Below, piece by piece: positions 51,269 through 61,342 of a DNA stretch of 64,000 bases. Every line of letters begins with the position of its first letter. Position 1 is the first letter of the stretch. The DNA lies in NCBI RefSeq assembly GCF_001617365.1, contig NZ_LVJR01000025.1:54393-118392 (forward strand). The letters run 5' to 3'. This DNA is from Rhodanobacter sp. FW104-R8. GTDB taxonomy: Bacteria; Pseudomonadota; Gammaproteobacteria; Xanthomonadales; Rhodanobacteraceae. The notes under the pieces were generated by a model that saw nothing but the letters and a program-made list of their open reading frames with translations, did not search any database and was not told where the DNA came from. The position numbers and the translations under genes were made by a program.

Positions 51269-52378
51269 CTAGCGCGCCACGGCCTGCCCGCGGCGCGCCG
51301 GGCGATGGATCGCCTGCAGCCGCTGGTAGACGGTCAGCACGGCGGTGCCGTAATCCCTGGCCAGGGCCGGCGTGTGGCTGTGGTAGTAGCCCACGCCGAG
51401 CACCCGGTCGCGGGTCTGGCGCATGCCGTCGCGCAGGATCTTCGCGGCCACGGTGATGTTGGTGCGCGGATTCAGCAGGGTCAGCGGATCGCGCACCGCG
51501 TCGCGGTGCATCGGGTAGTAGACCTGCATGATGCCGACGTCCTGCACGGCCGAACCGAACTGGCTCGCCGCCGCCATCGCCAGCTGCACGTCGTGGCGCT
51601 CGCCGCGCACCAGGTGGTCGTTGACGCGGAACAGCCAGGGCGTGGGCGCGACCTTGCCGTCCGGGTACAACGCCTTCGACTCCACCAGGGCGATGCTGTA
51701 CAGCAGCAGCGGATCGACGCCGGAGGCCTTGCCGACCTGCGACCACAGGCTTTCCCGCGAGGTGATGTCCAGATCGGGCTCCTCGATCGGCATCATCAGG
51801 TCCATCGTGCTGACGTCGGACAACAGCCTGCGGCCGCTCTCGGCCGGCCCGGAGCGGAGCGTGGACGAAACCGCCGGCGCGCCCGCCGGCACCGGCGCGG
51901 CAAGCGCCGACACCGGCCTGGCCGGCAAGGATGGCGCGCGCAAGGCGGATACCGGCCTTGCCGGTATGGCGGCCGCCACGCTGGCCGGCGTCGATCCCGA
52001 ACCGAAGTGCGCCGAGCCAAGGCGCAGCAGCACCAGGGCGACGCCGGCGATGGCACCCATCGCGACGCCTGCCGCCAGCCGGCGCCGGTGCATCTTCGCC
52101 CGCCCGGACCACGACCGCTGGCGTGCCCGCATCCACGGTGCGATCCGCACATCGACGAGCCGGCGCAGACCGGCCGCTGCCGTCGTGCGCCATCCATCCA
52201 GCGGCCAGGTGGGAGGCAGCAGCCAGCGTTCCGCCGCCGGCCGCGGCGCCTGCGGGGGCAACCGGCCGGGCACCGCCCGTGAGCGGACCCATTGGGCAGG
52301 AGCCGGCATCACGACCGGCCGGGCCGCGGGACGATGGTGCGTCGGCGGGCTCCCGGATTTCCAGCGCGCCGGCGCCAT
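51269..52378 (-). CDS. Lytic transglycosylase (SLT domain), 369 aa
   Basis: The last 180 residues form an SLT lysozyme-like domain: [30 protein letters not shown] (catalytic Glu in VES), [12 protein letters not shown] and [18 protein letters not shown]. One membrane segment ([20 protein letters not shown]) anchors it, then a Pro/Ala linker spans the periplasm. The true start is unclear: an ATG at 52093 sits just before the membrane segment, 52378 and 52651 are also open. Sequence ahead of 52093 is Arg/Pro-rich. Positions 52379-52866 hold nothing else I can support. Confidence 0.8.
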   Translation of the reverse strand: MAPARWKSGSPPTHHRPAARPVVMPAPAQWVRSRAVPGRLPPQAPRPAAERWLLPPTWPLDGWRTTAAAGLRRLVDVRIAPWMRARQRSWSGRAKMHRRRLAAGVAMGAIAGVALVLLRLGSAHFGSGSTPASVAAAIPARPVSALRAPSLPARPVSALAAPVPAGAPAVSSTLRSGPAESGRRLLSDVSTMDLMMPIEEPDLDITSRESLWSQVGKASGVDPLLLYSIALVESKALYPDGKVAPTPWLFRVNDHLVRGERHDVQLAMAAASQFGSAVQDVGIMQVYYPMHRDAVRDPLTLLNPRTNITVAAKILRDGMRQTRDRVLGVGYYHSHTPALARDYGTAVLTVYQRLQAIHRPARRGQAVAR

Positions 52379-52866
52379 CAGATACACGCGGCCCGGTTCC
52401 CTGCACATGCCTCGCACGGCCACGCGGCCTGCGGCCGGTTGCCTGCGCGAGCCCGTTGCCGGGCCGGCCTGGGCAGGAGGGCGAGGTTCGGCACACCGGG
52501 CCGATTCCCGCCGGCCCTCGCCCGGCACCTCCGTCGCATGAGGCATGGCCAGGCCACCACCGACCTCGGAGTACCCGCGGCTTTCGCCGTGCAAGGCATC
52601 TGCAGTCGTTGGGGTCGAACCATCCACGAGCGAATCCTGTTCCAGGGGCATGGCCGCCGCCGATCCCTTGGAGTCTGGCCGGGCCGGCAGGTTCCCGTGC
52701 CGGGGGTCGCCATTAAATCAGGTTTGCGAAACCGGTTCCCGCATCCGGCATCCGGCGGTCCCGCATAAAACCCGGCGCAAGCCCCGCAAGGCCTCCGGCG
52801 CCGCATGCACAAGCCCGTGCACCGGCCAGTCGCTATAGTCGGCTGCCGCACCCTCGCGAAAACCGC

Positions 52867-53457
52867 ATGAACCCGACGCCTGCCAACGACCTCAACACCG
52901 ACGCGCTGCCCGAGGACGCACCCTACCTCGCCGCCACCACGCGCTGGCTGGAGCGTGCGGTGATCGGGTTGAACCTGTGCCCGTTCGCGCGGGCGCCGCA
53001 CGTGCAGGGCAAGCTGCGCCTGCGGGTGAGCCACGCGCGCGACACCGATGCGCTGCTCGACGATCTCTGCGGCGAGCTGCAGTCGCTCAACGCTCTCACT
53101 CCCGACGAGTGCGAGACCGGCCTGCTGATCCACCCGTTCGTGCTCGGCGACTTCCTCGACTACAACGACTTCCTCGACGTGGCCGACGCCGCCGTGCAGA
53201 CGCTGGGGCTGGAGGGCGAATGGCAGGTGGCCAGCTTCCATCCCGGCTACCAGTTCGCCGACACCATGCCGGACGACGCCGGGAACCTCAGCAACCGTTC
53301 GCCTTATCCCACGCTGCACCTGCTGCGCGAATCGAGCATCGAGCGCGCGATGGCGTCGATGGACGACACCGACGGCATCTACCGGCGCAACATCGAGACG
53401 CTGCAGCGGTTGGGTCCCGATGGCTGGCGGGCGCTGTGGCGCGACGGCACGGATTGA
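52867..53457 (+). CDS. DUF1415 family protein, 196 aa
   Basis: The family pattern is seen in ATTRWLERAVIGLNLCPFAR, GLLIHPFVLGDFLDYNDFLD, VASFHPGYQFADTMPDD and NRSPYPTLHLLRE. The family is widespread in Proteobacteria and of unknown function; conserved Cys/His/Asp suggest a metal or redox site. Confidence 0.9.
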   Translation: MNPTPANDLNTDALPEDAPYLAATTRWLERAVIGLNLCPFARAPHVQGKLRLRVSHARDTDALLDDLCGELQSLNALTPDECETGLLIHPFVLGDFLDYNDFLDVADAAVQTLGLEGEWQVASFHPGYQFADTMPDDAGNLSNRSPYPTLHLLRESSIERAMASMDDTDGIYRRNIETLQRLGPDGWRALWRDGTD

Positions 53458-53515
53458 ACACGGCAAACCCACCCGGAGTTCACACTCGCGTCGGGCGAAG
53501 CTGCCACACTGACGA

Positions 53516-53848
53516 GTGAAAAATATCCCCGACCCCTACGCCGAAAGCGTCGACCCCGGCGTGCAATGCACGACCTGCGAAGCCGTGTGCTGCCGCCTCA
53601 CGGTGGTCCTGATGCCTGAGGACCACGTCCCGGCCTGGCTGGTCGCCCGCGACGAACACGGCATGGAAACCCTGGCCAAGGGCGAGGACGGCTGGTGCGC
53701 CGCGGTCGACCCGAACAGCTTCCGCTGCACGATCTACGCGGACCGCCCCACGATCTGCCGCAAGTTCGCGATGGGCAGCCCCAGTTGCCGCGACGAGCGG
53801 CACAAGTGGTTCGGCAACGCGATTCCCACGGCGGTGCACGTGCTGTAG
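53516..53848 (+). CDS. YkgJ family Cys-cluster protein, 110 aa
   Basis: A zinc- or iron-type Cys cluster: CTTCEAVCCR near residue 18, later WCAAV, RCTIYADRPTICRKF and SCRDERHKW. This is the YkgJ/CxxCxxCC plan. Start is a GTG at 53516. Function not known. Confidence 0.88.
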   Translation: MKNIPDPYAESVDPGVQCTTCEAVCCRLTVVLMPEDHVPAWLVARDEHGMETLAKGEDGWCAAVDPNSFRCTIYADRPTICRKFAMGSPSCRDERHKWFGNAIPTAVHVL

Positions 53849-53857
53849 CCGCTCTTT

Positions 53858-53931
53858 TGTAGGAGCGCACCCTGTGCGCAATGCTCTTCGTCAGGTCACG
53901 GAAAAGCATCGCGCACAGGGTGCGCTCCTAC
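53858..53931. repeat. REP-type hairpin
   Basis: TGTAGGAGCGCACCCTGTGC and its inverse copy (ending GCGCTCCTA) form a long stem with one mismatch between the convergent ykgJ-like gene and rsuA. The same arm sequence occurs at 62553-62627. Confidence 0.88.
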
Positions 53932-53947
53932 GGATGGTGCTGCTGCT

Positions 53948-54649
53948 TTACGGCGCGAAGATCAGTGCGACCTCGTCGGCGTCGAGCACGCGCCATTCAC
54001 CCGGCGGCAATTCGCCCAGCGCCAGCGCGCCGATCGAAACCCGTTGCAGCGTTTCGACGTGGTTGCCGGCGGCGGCGAACATGCGGCGTACCTGGTGGTA
54101 GCGGCCTTCGGTGACGCCGAGCCTGGCATGCCGCGGCCCCAGCACGTCGAGCACGGCCGGCGCCAGCGGTTCGGTTTCCGCTTCCAGCAGCAGCGTGCCG
54201 CCGGCGAACAGTTCGCCTTCGTCGCCGCGCAGGTCCTGCGCCAGGGTGGCCTCGTAGACCTTGGTCACGTTCGCCTTCGGCGAAATGATCCGGTGCAGCA
54301 GCGCGCCGTCGTCGGTGAACAGCAGCAGGCCGGAAGTGTCGCGGTCGAGCCGGCCCACCGTGGACAGCGCCGGCGAGCGCACGCGATAGCGCGGCGGCAG
54401 CAGGTCGTACACCACGCGGCCCGGGTCCTTGCGCGAGCAGGTGACGCCGAGCGGCTTGTTCATCATCAGCGTGAGTCCGGGCGGCGGATCGAGCGGCTCG
54501 TCGTCGACGCGGATGGTCTCGTACGGCACCACGTCGTCGGCATACAGCACCTCGCCCTCGGCATCGGTGATGCGCCCGGAGCGGAACAGCTGGGTCACGT
54601 CCTTGCGGCTGCCGTAGCCGAGGTTCGCAATCAACTTGACCAGTTTCAT
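53948..54649 (-). CDS. rsuA: 16S rRNA pseudouridine synthase RsuA, 233 aa
   Basis: N-terminal S4 domain (KLVKLIANLGYGSRKDVTQL) and a catalytic domain with GRLDRDTSGLLLF (catalytic Asp), KVYEATL and LGVTEGRYHQVRRMF. It converts U516 of 16S rRNA. It overlaps the rsmC-like stop by four bases, a small rRNA-modification operon. Confidence 0.92.
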   Translation of the reverse strand: MKLVKLIANLGYGSRKDVTQLFRSGRITDAEGEVLYADDVVPYETIRVDDEPLDPPPGLTLMMNKPLGVTCSRKDPGRVVYDLLPPRYRVRSPALSTVGRLDRDTSGLLLFTDDGALLHRIISPKANVTKVYEATLAQDLRGDEGELFAGGTLLLEAETEPLAPAVLDVLGPRHARLGVTEGRYHQVRRMFAAAGNHVETLQRVSIGALALGELPPGEWRVLDADEVALIFAP

Positions 54650-55716
54650 CCGCGCACTCCCGTCGCCTCGATCACCTTGAATCCTTCCTGCACGACCAGC
54701 GTGCGCACTTCATGGAAACGCGCGGCCAGCACATCCTCGTACGGCAGATGCCGGTTCGCCACGATCAGCAGCCTTCCACCCGGCAGCAGCGCCTCGGCCG
54801 CGCTGACGATGAAGGCGCGGCCCAGTTCGGGCAGGTCGGCGCGCCCCTGGTGGAACGGCGGGTTGCTGACGATGGCGTCGTAGCGCTGCGCCAGGCCGCG
54901 GGTCACATCGTGCCAGCGCACAGTCACCGCCACCGCGCGAGCGCATTCACGCTGCGCCCGCGCCAGGTTGCACCGTGCCGGCTCCAGTGCGCGCGCTTCG
55001 GCTTCGTACAGGTCGATCGCCACGACCCGCGGGCAGCGCGCGACGACCTGCGTGGAAAGATAGCCGTAGCCGGCACCGAGATCGGCCACGCGGCCATGCA
55101 GGTCCCTCGGCAGGTGCTCCGCCAGCAGGGCCGAGGCGCGGTCGATGCGGTCCCAGGCGAACAGGCCGGGGCGACTGATGTAGCCCTCGACGATGCTGCG
55201 CGGCTCGTCCAGCGCCAGCCATTCGGCCAGCAGGCCCTGGTCGACGTCGGCCGGCTGCGGCGTACTCCAGAACGCGCGGCACTTGTGCTTGGACAGGTGC
55301 TGCACGGCGCCGGCCAGTCTGGCGAGGTCTGCCTCGCCCGACTTCACGCCTTCGGCATTCGGCATCGCGGCCAGCACCGTGCCGCCCGGCGCCAGGTGCC
55401 ACAGCGCGCGGGCGAACAGCGCGCGTGCTTCGTCGCGCTGGCGCGGCGGCAGCAGCAGCACCAGCGGAAATTTTTCATCGGCCGCCGGCTCGCCCACGCG
55501 CAGGCCGTTGCGGCCCAGTTCGTCGGCGAACGGCAGGAAGCTTTGCTCGCACAGCCAGCCGGGCTGCGCCATCTCGCGCAGGCGCACGCCGGCGCGGGCG
55601 CGCAGGAACACCACGCGGCCGTCCGCCGGCAAGGCCAGCTCGCCGGTCTCGAACGGCACGAACAGCGCGGCCAGCGCCGCATCCGGCGCGGCCGCGGAAA
55701 AACCGGCAGCAGTCAC
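54646..55716 (-). CDS. rsmC: rRNA methyltransferase RsmC-like, 356 aa
   Basis: The C-terminal half is a SAM methyltransferase: RVADLGAGYGYLSTQVVARC, VVAIDLYEAEARALEPARCN and the target motif SNPPFHQG. The N-terminal half is a degenerate copy of the fold, as in RsmC, which makes m2G1207 of 16S rRNA. The related RlmG cannot be fully excluded. Coupled to rsuA. Confidence 0.85.
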   Translation of the reverse strand: MTAAGFSAAAPDAALAALFVPFETGELALPADGRVVFLRARAGVRLREMAQPGWLCEQSFLPFADELGRNGLRVGEPAADEKFPLVLLLPPRQRDEARALFARALWHLAPGGTVLAAMPNAEGVKSGEADLARLAGAVQHLSKHKCRAFWSTPQPADVDQGLLAEWLALDEPRSIVEGYISRPGLFAWDRIDRASALLAEHLPRDLHGRVADLGAGYGYLSTQVVARCPRVVAIDLYEAEARALEPARCNLARAQRECARAVAVTVRWHDVTRGLAQRYDAIVSNPPFHQGRADLPELGRAFIVSAAEALLPGGRLLIVANRHLPYEDVLAARFHEVRTLVVQEGFKVIEATGVRG

Positions 55717-55781
55717 TCACATCCCTTCAGGTTGATCCCGAAGGCGGCATTGTACGTGGCCGCAGCAGCAACCCATCGAAC

Positions 55782-56123
55782 TCAGCTGCCGCTGTGCTCG
55801 TGGACCGCGTCCATCACGCGGGCGGAAAACACCAGCGCCGCGCCGGCGTTGAGCGCCACCGCCACGCCCAACGCCTCGGCGATTTCCTCACGGGTCGCGC
55901 CGTGCTTCAGCGCCTCGCCGACGTGCACCGTGATGCAGCCGTCGCAGCGGGTGGTGACCGCCACCGCCAGGCCGATCAGTTCGCGGGTCTTGGCGTCCAG
56001 GTGGCCGGTCTTCCCGCCGGCGCCGGTCAGTACCTGGTAACCCCGCAGCGTATCGGGGCTGAGCTTGCCGATCTCGCCGATCCGGCCGAGCACTTCTTTG
56101 CGATATTGCAGCCAGTCCAACAT
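55782..56123 (-). CDS. Carboxymuconolactone decarboxylase/AhpD-like protein, 113 aa
   Basis: The CxxC site is in TTRCDGCITVHVGEALKHGA, followed by TREEIAEALGVAVALNAGAA. This is the AhpD-like single-domain form, likely a peroxidase partner or thiol enzyme. The upstream gap to the OPT gene is about 100 bases. Confidence 0.9.
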   Translation of the reverse strand: MLDWLQYRKEVLGRIGEIGKLSPDTLRGYQVLTGAGGKTGHLDAKTRELIGLAVAVTTRCDGCITVHVGEALKHGATREEIAEALGVAVALNAGAALVFSARVMDAVHEHSGS

Positions 56124-56224
56124 GGGCAGTTCCTCGTACGCTTCGTCGCCGGACGGGATGCCCGGCGGTGGCGCCATGGTGCGCCACCGCCACGACAAGA
56201 ACACGTGCAGGCCTACGCCTACGC

Positions 56225-58234
56225 CTACGCCTGTCCCATGCGACCGATCCAGCGGTACATCGCCCAGGTCACGCCCACGAACACCACACCGCCGATCCAG
56301 ATCGCGGCGCCATGGAAACCCTCGCCCACCAGCGCCAGCGGCGCGTTGCGGTTGGCGAAGCCGAGCTTGTCGGAGAATGCCACCAGCGCCGCCACGACCA
56401 CGCCGAGCAGGCTCTCGCCCACGATCAGGCCGGAAGCCAGCAGCACGCCGAGCTGCTTGGTGGGCTCGGGCCTCGGGCCGCGCTCGGCGCGCTCGTCGAA
56501 CCAGGCGCCGACCAGCGCGCCCACCACCACCATCAGCGTGGTGGAGGTGGGCAGGTAGATGCCCAGGCCCACCGCCAGCGGCGGCAGCCGCATCGACTTG
56601 CCGGTGCGCGCCAGCGCCTCGTCCAGCACGATGATGCCCACGCCGATCACCGCGCCGATGATGATCAGGCTCCAGTCGATGTTGCCGGTGATCACGCCCT
56701 GCGCCAGCGCCGAGATCAGGCCGGCCTGCGGCGCCGGCAGCGCGCGCGCGGGGTCCACGCCCGGCGCGCCGAGGAAGCCGTAGGCCTGGTTCAGCAGGTC
56801 CAGCACCGGCGGGATCACCACCGCGCCGGCGATCACGCCGATCACCAGCGCCCACTGCTGCAGCGAAGGCGTGGCATCCACCAGCTGGCCGGTCTTGAGG
56901 TCCTGCAGGTTGTTGTTGGCGATCGAGGCCACCGCGAACACGATCGAGGTGATGAACAGCGCGAACGCCACCAGCGCCTTGCCCTGCTCGGCCGGCACCA
57001 GCGACTTCACGCCCAGCACCAGCAGCAACGCGGCGATGATCACCACCAGGATGCCCACGCCCGACAGCGGGCTGTTGCTCGAACCGATCAGGCCGGCCAT
57101 GTAGCCGCACACCGCCGAGACCAGGAAGCTCAGGATCACCACGAACAGCACGCCGCCGACCACCAGCAGCACGGTGTGCTCGCCCAGCCCGCTGATGTTG
57201 CTGAAGTGGCCGAGCAGCCAGGCCACCGGGATCAGGCACAGCAGCGTGATCAGGCCCACCATGCCGATCGGCATGTCGTGCTCGGTGCGCGGCAGCGTGT
57301 GCAACTGGCCGCTCTTGCGCGCGCGCGAAGCGCGCATCGCGCCGGCCAGGCCGCCGATCACCGGCTTCACCAGCTTGGCCAGCGTCCAGATCGCCGCCAC
57401 GCCGATGGTGCCGGCGCCGACGAAGCGCACGTAATGGCTCCAGGTACCCTGCGCCACGTCGGCAACCGGGCCGGCGACCGGATGCAGCAGCAGGAAGTGC
57501 GGCACCGCCCAGCCCCAGCCGATCAGCGCGCCGACCAGCATCGCCACGCCCACCCACAGCCCGACCAGGTGGCCCACCGCGAACAGCGCGAACGACAGGC
57601 TGAAATCGAAACCGGTGGCGGCGCCCTTGTCGCCCACGCGGAAATAGCTGGACACCGCATCGGCGAACAGCCGCGTCTGCACCACCACGTAGAACACCGC
57701 CGAGACGATCGCGCCGGCGACCACCGCCTTCAGCCCGGCACCGCCGGATTCCACCGACCCGGCCGCCTCCTCGCCGCCGCTGGAACCCACCTTCAGCACC
57801 TCGGCGCAGGCCACGCCCTCCGGGTACGGCAGGTCCGAATCGGTGACCAGCGCGCGGCGCAGCGGGATGGTGTACATCACGCCCAGCACGCCGCCGGTGG
57901 CGCAGATGCCGAACGACATCCAGAACGGGAAGCCGTTCCACCAGCCGATGATGATCAGGCCCGGCAGCACGAAGATGATCGAGGACAGCGTGCCGGCGGC
58001 CGAGGCCACCGTCTGCACGATGTTGTTCTCCTGCATCGTGGAGTTCTTCATCGCGCGCAGGATCGCCATCGAGATCACCGCGGCCGGGATCGAGGTGGCG
58101 AAGGTGAGGCCGGCCTTGAGGCCGAAGAACACGTTGGCGGCGGTGAAGACCACGGTGATCACGATGCCGATGATCAGGCCGCGGATGGTGAATTCGACGC
58201 GCGACGGCGCGACGGACAAAGGTTGTGCACTCAC
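56225..58234 (-). CDS. OPT family oligopeptide transporter, 669 aa
   Basis: About 15 membrane segments. Family marks: FTIRGLIIGIVITVVFTAAN, FFGLKAGLTFATSIPAAVIS, MQENNIVQTVASAAG and NNNLQDLKTGQLVDATP. The bacterial OPT/YSL-type carriers take up small peptides or metal chelates. The start is a GTG at 58234 (MSAQPLSVAP). Substrate not known. Confidence 0.93.
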   Translation of the reverse strand: MSAQPLSVAPSRVEFTIRGLIIGIVITVVFTAANVFFGLKAGLTFATSIPAAVISMAILRAMKNSTMQENNIVQTVASAAGTLSSIIFVLPGLIIIGWWNGFPFWMSFGICATGGVLGVMYTIPLRRALVTDSDLPYPEGVACAEVLKVGSSGGEEAAGSVESGGAGLKAVVAGAIVSAVFYVVVQTRLFADAVSSYFRVGDKGAATGFDFSLSFALFAVGHLVGLWVGVAMLVGALIGWGWAVPHFLLLHPVAGPVADVAQGTWSHYVRFVGAGTIGVAAIWTLAKLVKPVIGGLAGAMRASRARKSGQLHTLPRTEHDMPIGMVGLITLLCLIPVAWLLGHFSNISGLGEHTVLLVVGGVLFVVILSFLVSAVCGYMAGLIGSSNSPLSGVGILVVIIAALLLVLGVKSLVPAEQGKALVAFALFITSIVFAVASIANNNLQDLKTGQLVDATPSLQQWALVIGVIAGAVVIPPVLDLLNQAYGFLGAPGVDPARALPAPQAGLISALAQGVITGNIDWSLIIIGAVIGVGIIVLDEALARTGKSMRLPPLAVGLGIYLPTSTTLMVVVGALVGAWFDERAERGPRPEPTKQLGVLLASGLIVGESLLGVVVAALVAFSDKLGFANRNAPLALVGEGFHGAAIWIGGVVFVGVTWAMYRWIGRMGQA

Positions 58235-58340
58235 TGGACGCTTCTCCCCAAAGCGGATGTTGCGGTGGAAGATAGCGTGGAATGGCCGCCCATGGTTATC
58301 CGATGGCGAGGGAGAGCGGCAACCGGCCCGCCTCCCGCCA

Positions 58341-59228
58341 TCACAACGCCAGCCGGCTCTCGAAACGCCGCGGCGCGCCGGACAGCGGGTCGTCAAAAGC
58401 CAGCTCCCGCGCCAGCAGCCGCAGCGGGTGGGCGTGATCGTCGGCGGCCGGCTCGGCCAGCTCGGGGTACAGGGTGTCGCCGGCGATCGGCGCGCCCAGC
58501 GCCGCCATGTGCACGCGCAGCTGGTGCTTGCGCCCGCTGCGGGGGAACAGCGCGTAGCGCCAGCAGGCATCGTCCCTGCCGATGACTTCGATCCGCGTCT
58601 CGCTGTTCGGCTCGCCCGCCACTTCGCGCATGCGGAAGAACGGTTCGCCGGCCACGATGCGCGAGCGCCGCAGCAACGGAAACGACGCTGCGGGCAAGGC
58701 CGGCGCCAGCGCCTCGTAGCGCTTGTCGATGCGGCGCTCGCGGAACAGCGCCTGGTACGCCGCCCGGCTCGCCGGGTTCGCCGAAAACAGCACCAGCCCG
58801 GCAGTGGCGCGGTCGATCCGGTGCAGCGGCACCAGCCGCGGGTTGCCCAGCCGCCGGACCAGGCGCCGCAACAGGGTCTGCTCGACGAACCCGCCGGCCG
58901 GCGTCACCGGCAGGAAATGCGGCTTGTCGGCCACCACCAGGTGCTCGTCGACGTGCAGCACGGCTTCGACGGACGGAATCGTCGGCTCGGCCGCCACCTC
59001 GCGGTAGTAGTGGATGCGCAGCCCGGCCCGGTACGGCGTCTGCGGCGTGATGGCCACGCCCCGCCCGTCCAGCACCCGGCCGCGTGCGATCCGCTCCAGC
59101 CACTGCGCGCGACCGATCGCGGCGAAGCGGGCGCACAGCGCATCGAGCACGGTCGCCCAGCTGCCGCCCGGCAGGTGCACGGTGCTGGCATCGCTGTCAC
59201 GCGTGAAAGGCGCGGCGGAAGTCTCCAT
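58341..59228 (-). CDS. RluA-family RNA pseudouridine synthase, 295 aa
   Basis: The catalytic motif is HRIDRATAGLVLFS with Asp, preceded by VVADKPHFLPVTPAGGFVEQ and followed by DKRYEALAP and PRSGRKHQLRVHMAALG. No S4 domain is evident in the N-terminal 90 residues. The substrate could be tRNA or rRNA; members with this N-terminus are not well studied. Confidence 0.9.
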   Translation of the reverse strand: METSAAPFTRDSDASTVHLPGGSWATVLDALCARFAAIGRAQWLERIARGRVLDGRGVAITPQTPYRAGLRIHYYREVAAEPTIPSVEAVLHVDEHLVVADKPHFLPVTPAGGFVEQTLLRRLVRRLGNPRLVPLHRIDRATAGLVLFSANPASRAAYQALFRERRIDKRYEALAPALPAASFPLLRRSRIVAGEPFFRMREVAGEPNSETRIEVIGRDDACWRYALFPRSGRKHQLRVHMAALGAPIAGDTLYPELAEPAADDHAHPLRLLARELAFDDPLSGAPRRFESRLAL

Positions 59229-59307
59229 GTCGGCCCCAGTCTAATCCGCCGACGGGCGAGCCCTGCCAGCGCGTAGAATGGGCGGCTTGTTGTCCCAAGG
59301 CGCCCCC

Positions 59308-59865
59308 ATGGCACTCAACGCCACCATCTACAAGGTCGAACTGCAGGTCAGCGACATGGACCGGCACTACTACGCCACCCACGCGCTGACCCTGGCGCGG
59401 CATCCGTCCGAGACCGAGGAGCGGCTGATGGTCCGCCTGCTGGCATTCGCGCTGTATGCCGACGGGCGGCTGGAGTTCGGCAAGGGCATCGGCGACGAGG
59501 ACGAGCCGGCGCTGTGGCGCAAGGCGTACACCGACGAGATCGAGCTGTGGATCGAGGTCGGCCAGCCCGACGAGGCGCGCATCCGCAAGGCCTGCGGCCG
59601 CTCGCGCCAGGTGGTGGTGCTCAACTACGGCGGCAACGCGGCGGAACTCTGGTGGAACAAGACCGGCCACGCGCTCGGCCGCCACAAGAACCTCAGCGTG
59701 CTCGACATCCCCGCCGCGACGGTGAGCGCCCTGGTCGAACTGCTGCAACGGGGCATGCGCCTGCAGGCGCTGGTGCAGGACGGCCAGCTGCAGCTGATGA
59801 ACGAGAACGACGCGGTTGCCGTCGATCCGCTCAAGCGGATGGTCGCGGCCGAGCTGGTCAGCTGA
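59308..59865 (+). CDS. yaeQ: YaeQ family protein, 185 aa
   Basis: Matches YaeQ across its length (MALNATIYKVELQVSDMDRH, LARHPSETEERLMVRLLAFA, GKGIGDEDEPALW, WIEVGQPDEARIRKACGRS). The fold is PD-(D/E)xK-like. The older link to transcription elongation (RfaH) is not well supported. Start at 59308. Confidence 0.95.
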   Translation: MALNATIYKVELQVSDMDRHYYATHALTLARHPSETEERLMVRLLAFALYADGRLEFGKGIGDEDEPALWRKAYTDEIELWIEVGQPDEARIRKACGRSRQVVVLNYGGNAAELWWNKTGHALGRHKNLSVLDIPAATVSALVELLQRGMRLQALVQDGQLQLMNENDAVAVDPLKRMVAAELVS

Positions 59866-59942
59866 CGGCCCGCTGCCGGCTGCCTCGCCGCGGTTTCCCG
59901 CATAATCCCCGCCCGATCCTTTCAACCGTCCGGAGTCTCCCC

Positions 59943-60377
59943 ATGCGCTGGTTGCTGCCCCTGCTCGCCGTCCTCGCCCTCGCCGCCTGCAGCGCGCCGC
60001 CCCAGGCCCGTGCCAGCGGCAAGGTCGACAAGCTCACCGTGATCGACCGGAAAGTCGGTACCGGCGTCGAGGCGAAGGCCGGCATGGACGTGCTGGTGCA
60101 CTACACCGGCTGGCTGTACGACGAAAACGCGAAGGACAAGCACGGCGCCAAGTTCGACAGCTCGTACGACCATGGCGCGCCGTTCAACTTCACCCTCGGC
60201 GCCGGCCGGGTGATCGACGGCTGGGACCAGGGCGTCGCCGGCATGCGCGTGGGCGGCAAGCGCACCCTGCTGATCCCCGCCGAGCTCGGCTACGGTGCCC
60301 GCGGCGCCGGCGCCGACATCCCGCCGAACGCCTCGCTGGTGTTCGACGTGGAACTGATCGACGCCGGCGCGCATTGA
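59943..60377 (+). CDS. FKBP-type prolyl isomerase lipoprotein, 144 aa
   Basis: Lipoprotein signal with LAAC lipobox (Cys16). The FKBP domain shows GMDVLVHYTGWLYDE, KFDSSYDHGAPFNFTLGAGR, VIDGWDQGVAGMRVGGKRTL and GARGAGADIPPNASLVFDVE, with active-site residues kept. It should catalyse proline isomerisation of periplasmic proteins. Confidence 0.93.
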   Translation: MRWLLPLLAVLALAACSAPPQARASGKVDKLTVIDRKVGTGVEAKAGMDVLVHYTGWLYDENAKDKHGAKFDSSYDHGAPFNFTLGAGRVIDGWDQGVAGMRVGGKRTLLIPAELGYGARGAGADIPPNASLVFDVELIDAGAH

Positions 60378-60411
60378 GTTTCCGCCCACTTCCCGCACAA
60401 CCGATACCGTC

Positions 60412-60945
60412 ATGCGCAATCCCCTGCAGGAACAGTTGCTCAAGGCCGGCCTGGTCAAGAAAGGCCAGGTGGCCAAGGTCGTGCGCGAGCAGGCGAAGAA
60501 GCACCTGGGCAAGTCCCCGCTGACGGCGGGCGCCGAGCCGGCGGAAGCGCAACGGCTGCAGGCGGAGAAGGCCGAACGCGATCGCGCCCTGGCGGCCGGG
60601 CGCAACGCGCAAGCGCGGGCCAACGAAGCGCGGGCGCAGGTGCGGCAGATCGTCGAGGCACACAAGGTGAAGCGCGAGGGCGAGATCGCCTACCGCTTCA
60701 CCGACGGCGACCGGATCAAGGACGTGCTGGTCAACGAGGCGCTGCGCGCGCAGCTGGCCGCCGGCGCACTGGTGATCGTGCGCCACGGCGAGAGTTACGA
60801 GCTGCTGCCGCGCATTGCCGCCGACAAGGTCCGTGAACGCGACGCGGCGATGATCGTGCTAGACCACGGCCGCGCCGAGGCCGGCAGCGGCGCGGACGAC
60901 GAGTACTACAGCCGGTTCCAGGTACCGGACGACCTGGTCTGGTAA
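60412..60945 (+). CDS. DUF2058 family protein, 177 aa
   Basis: MRNPLQEQLLKAGLVKKGQV and a long charged helix (EAQRLQAEKAERDRALAAGR), then IAYRFTDGDRIKDVLV. It matches DUF2058 (YaiL-like). Nucleotide-binding or RNA-linked role unproven. It follows the FKBP gene by 34 bases and is probably cotranscribed. Confidence 0.88.
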   Translation: MRNPLQEQLLKAGLVKKGQVAKVVREQAKKHLGKSPLTAGAEPAEAQRLQAEKAERDRALAAGRNAQARANEARAQVRQIVEAHKVKREGEIAYRFTDGDRIKDVLVNEALRAQLAAGALVIVRHGESYELLPRIAADKVRERDAAMIVLDHGRAEAGSGADDEYYSRFQVPDDLVW

Positions 60946-60949
60946 CGCG

Positions 60950-61342
60950 TCAGCGCTTCGGCTCCAGCAAGTCCCAGCCATTGCCGTACAGGTCCTCGAA
61001 CACCGCCACCGTGCCGTAGGCCTCGTGCCGCGGTTCCTCGCGGAAGTGCACGCCGGCGGCGCGCATGCGCCGCCAGTCGCGCTGGAAGCCGTCGGTATGC
61101 AGCAGCAGGAACACGCGGCCGCCGGCCTGGTTGCCGACGCGCGCGGCCTGCTCGTCGCCCTTCGCCTTGGCCAGCAGCAGGCGGGTTTCGCTGGAACCGG
61201 GCGGCGCCAGCAGCACCCAGCGCTTGCCATCGCCCATGTCGGTGTCCTCGACCAGCACGAAACCCAGTGCGCCGGTGTACCAGGCGATCGCCTCGTCGTA
61301 GTCGGCGACCAGCAGCGCGAGCGCGCCCAGATGCTGCTTCAT
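60950..61342 (-). CDS. VOC (glyoxalase-fold) family protein, 130 aa
   Basis: Two beta-alpha-beta-beta-beta units: LGALALLVADYDEAIAWYTG ... WVLLAPPG and GRVFLLLHTDGFQRDWRRM ... VAVFEDLYGNGWDLLEP. Metal ligands H4 and E127 are possible. Substrate unknown. The start overlaps the upstream gene's stop by four bases. Confidence 0.88.
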   Translation of the reverse strand: MKQHLGALALLVADYDEAIAWYTGALGFVLVEDTDMGDGKRWVLLAPPGSSETRLLLAKAKGDEQAARVGNQAGGRVFLLLHTDGFQRDWRRMRAAGVHFREEPRHEAYGTVAVFEDLYGNGWDLLEPKR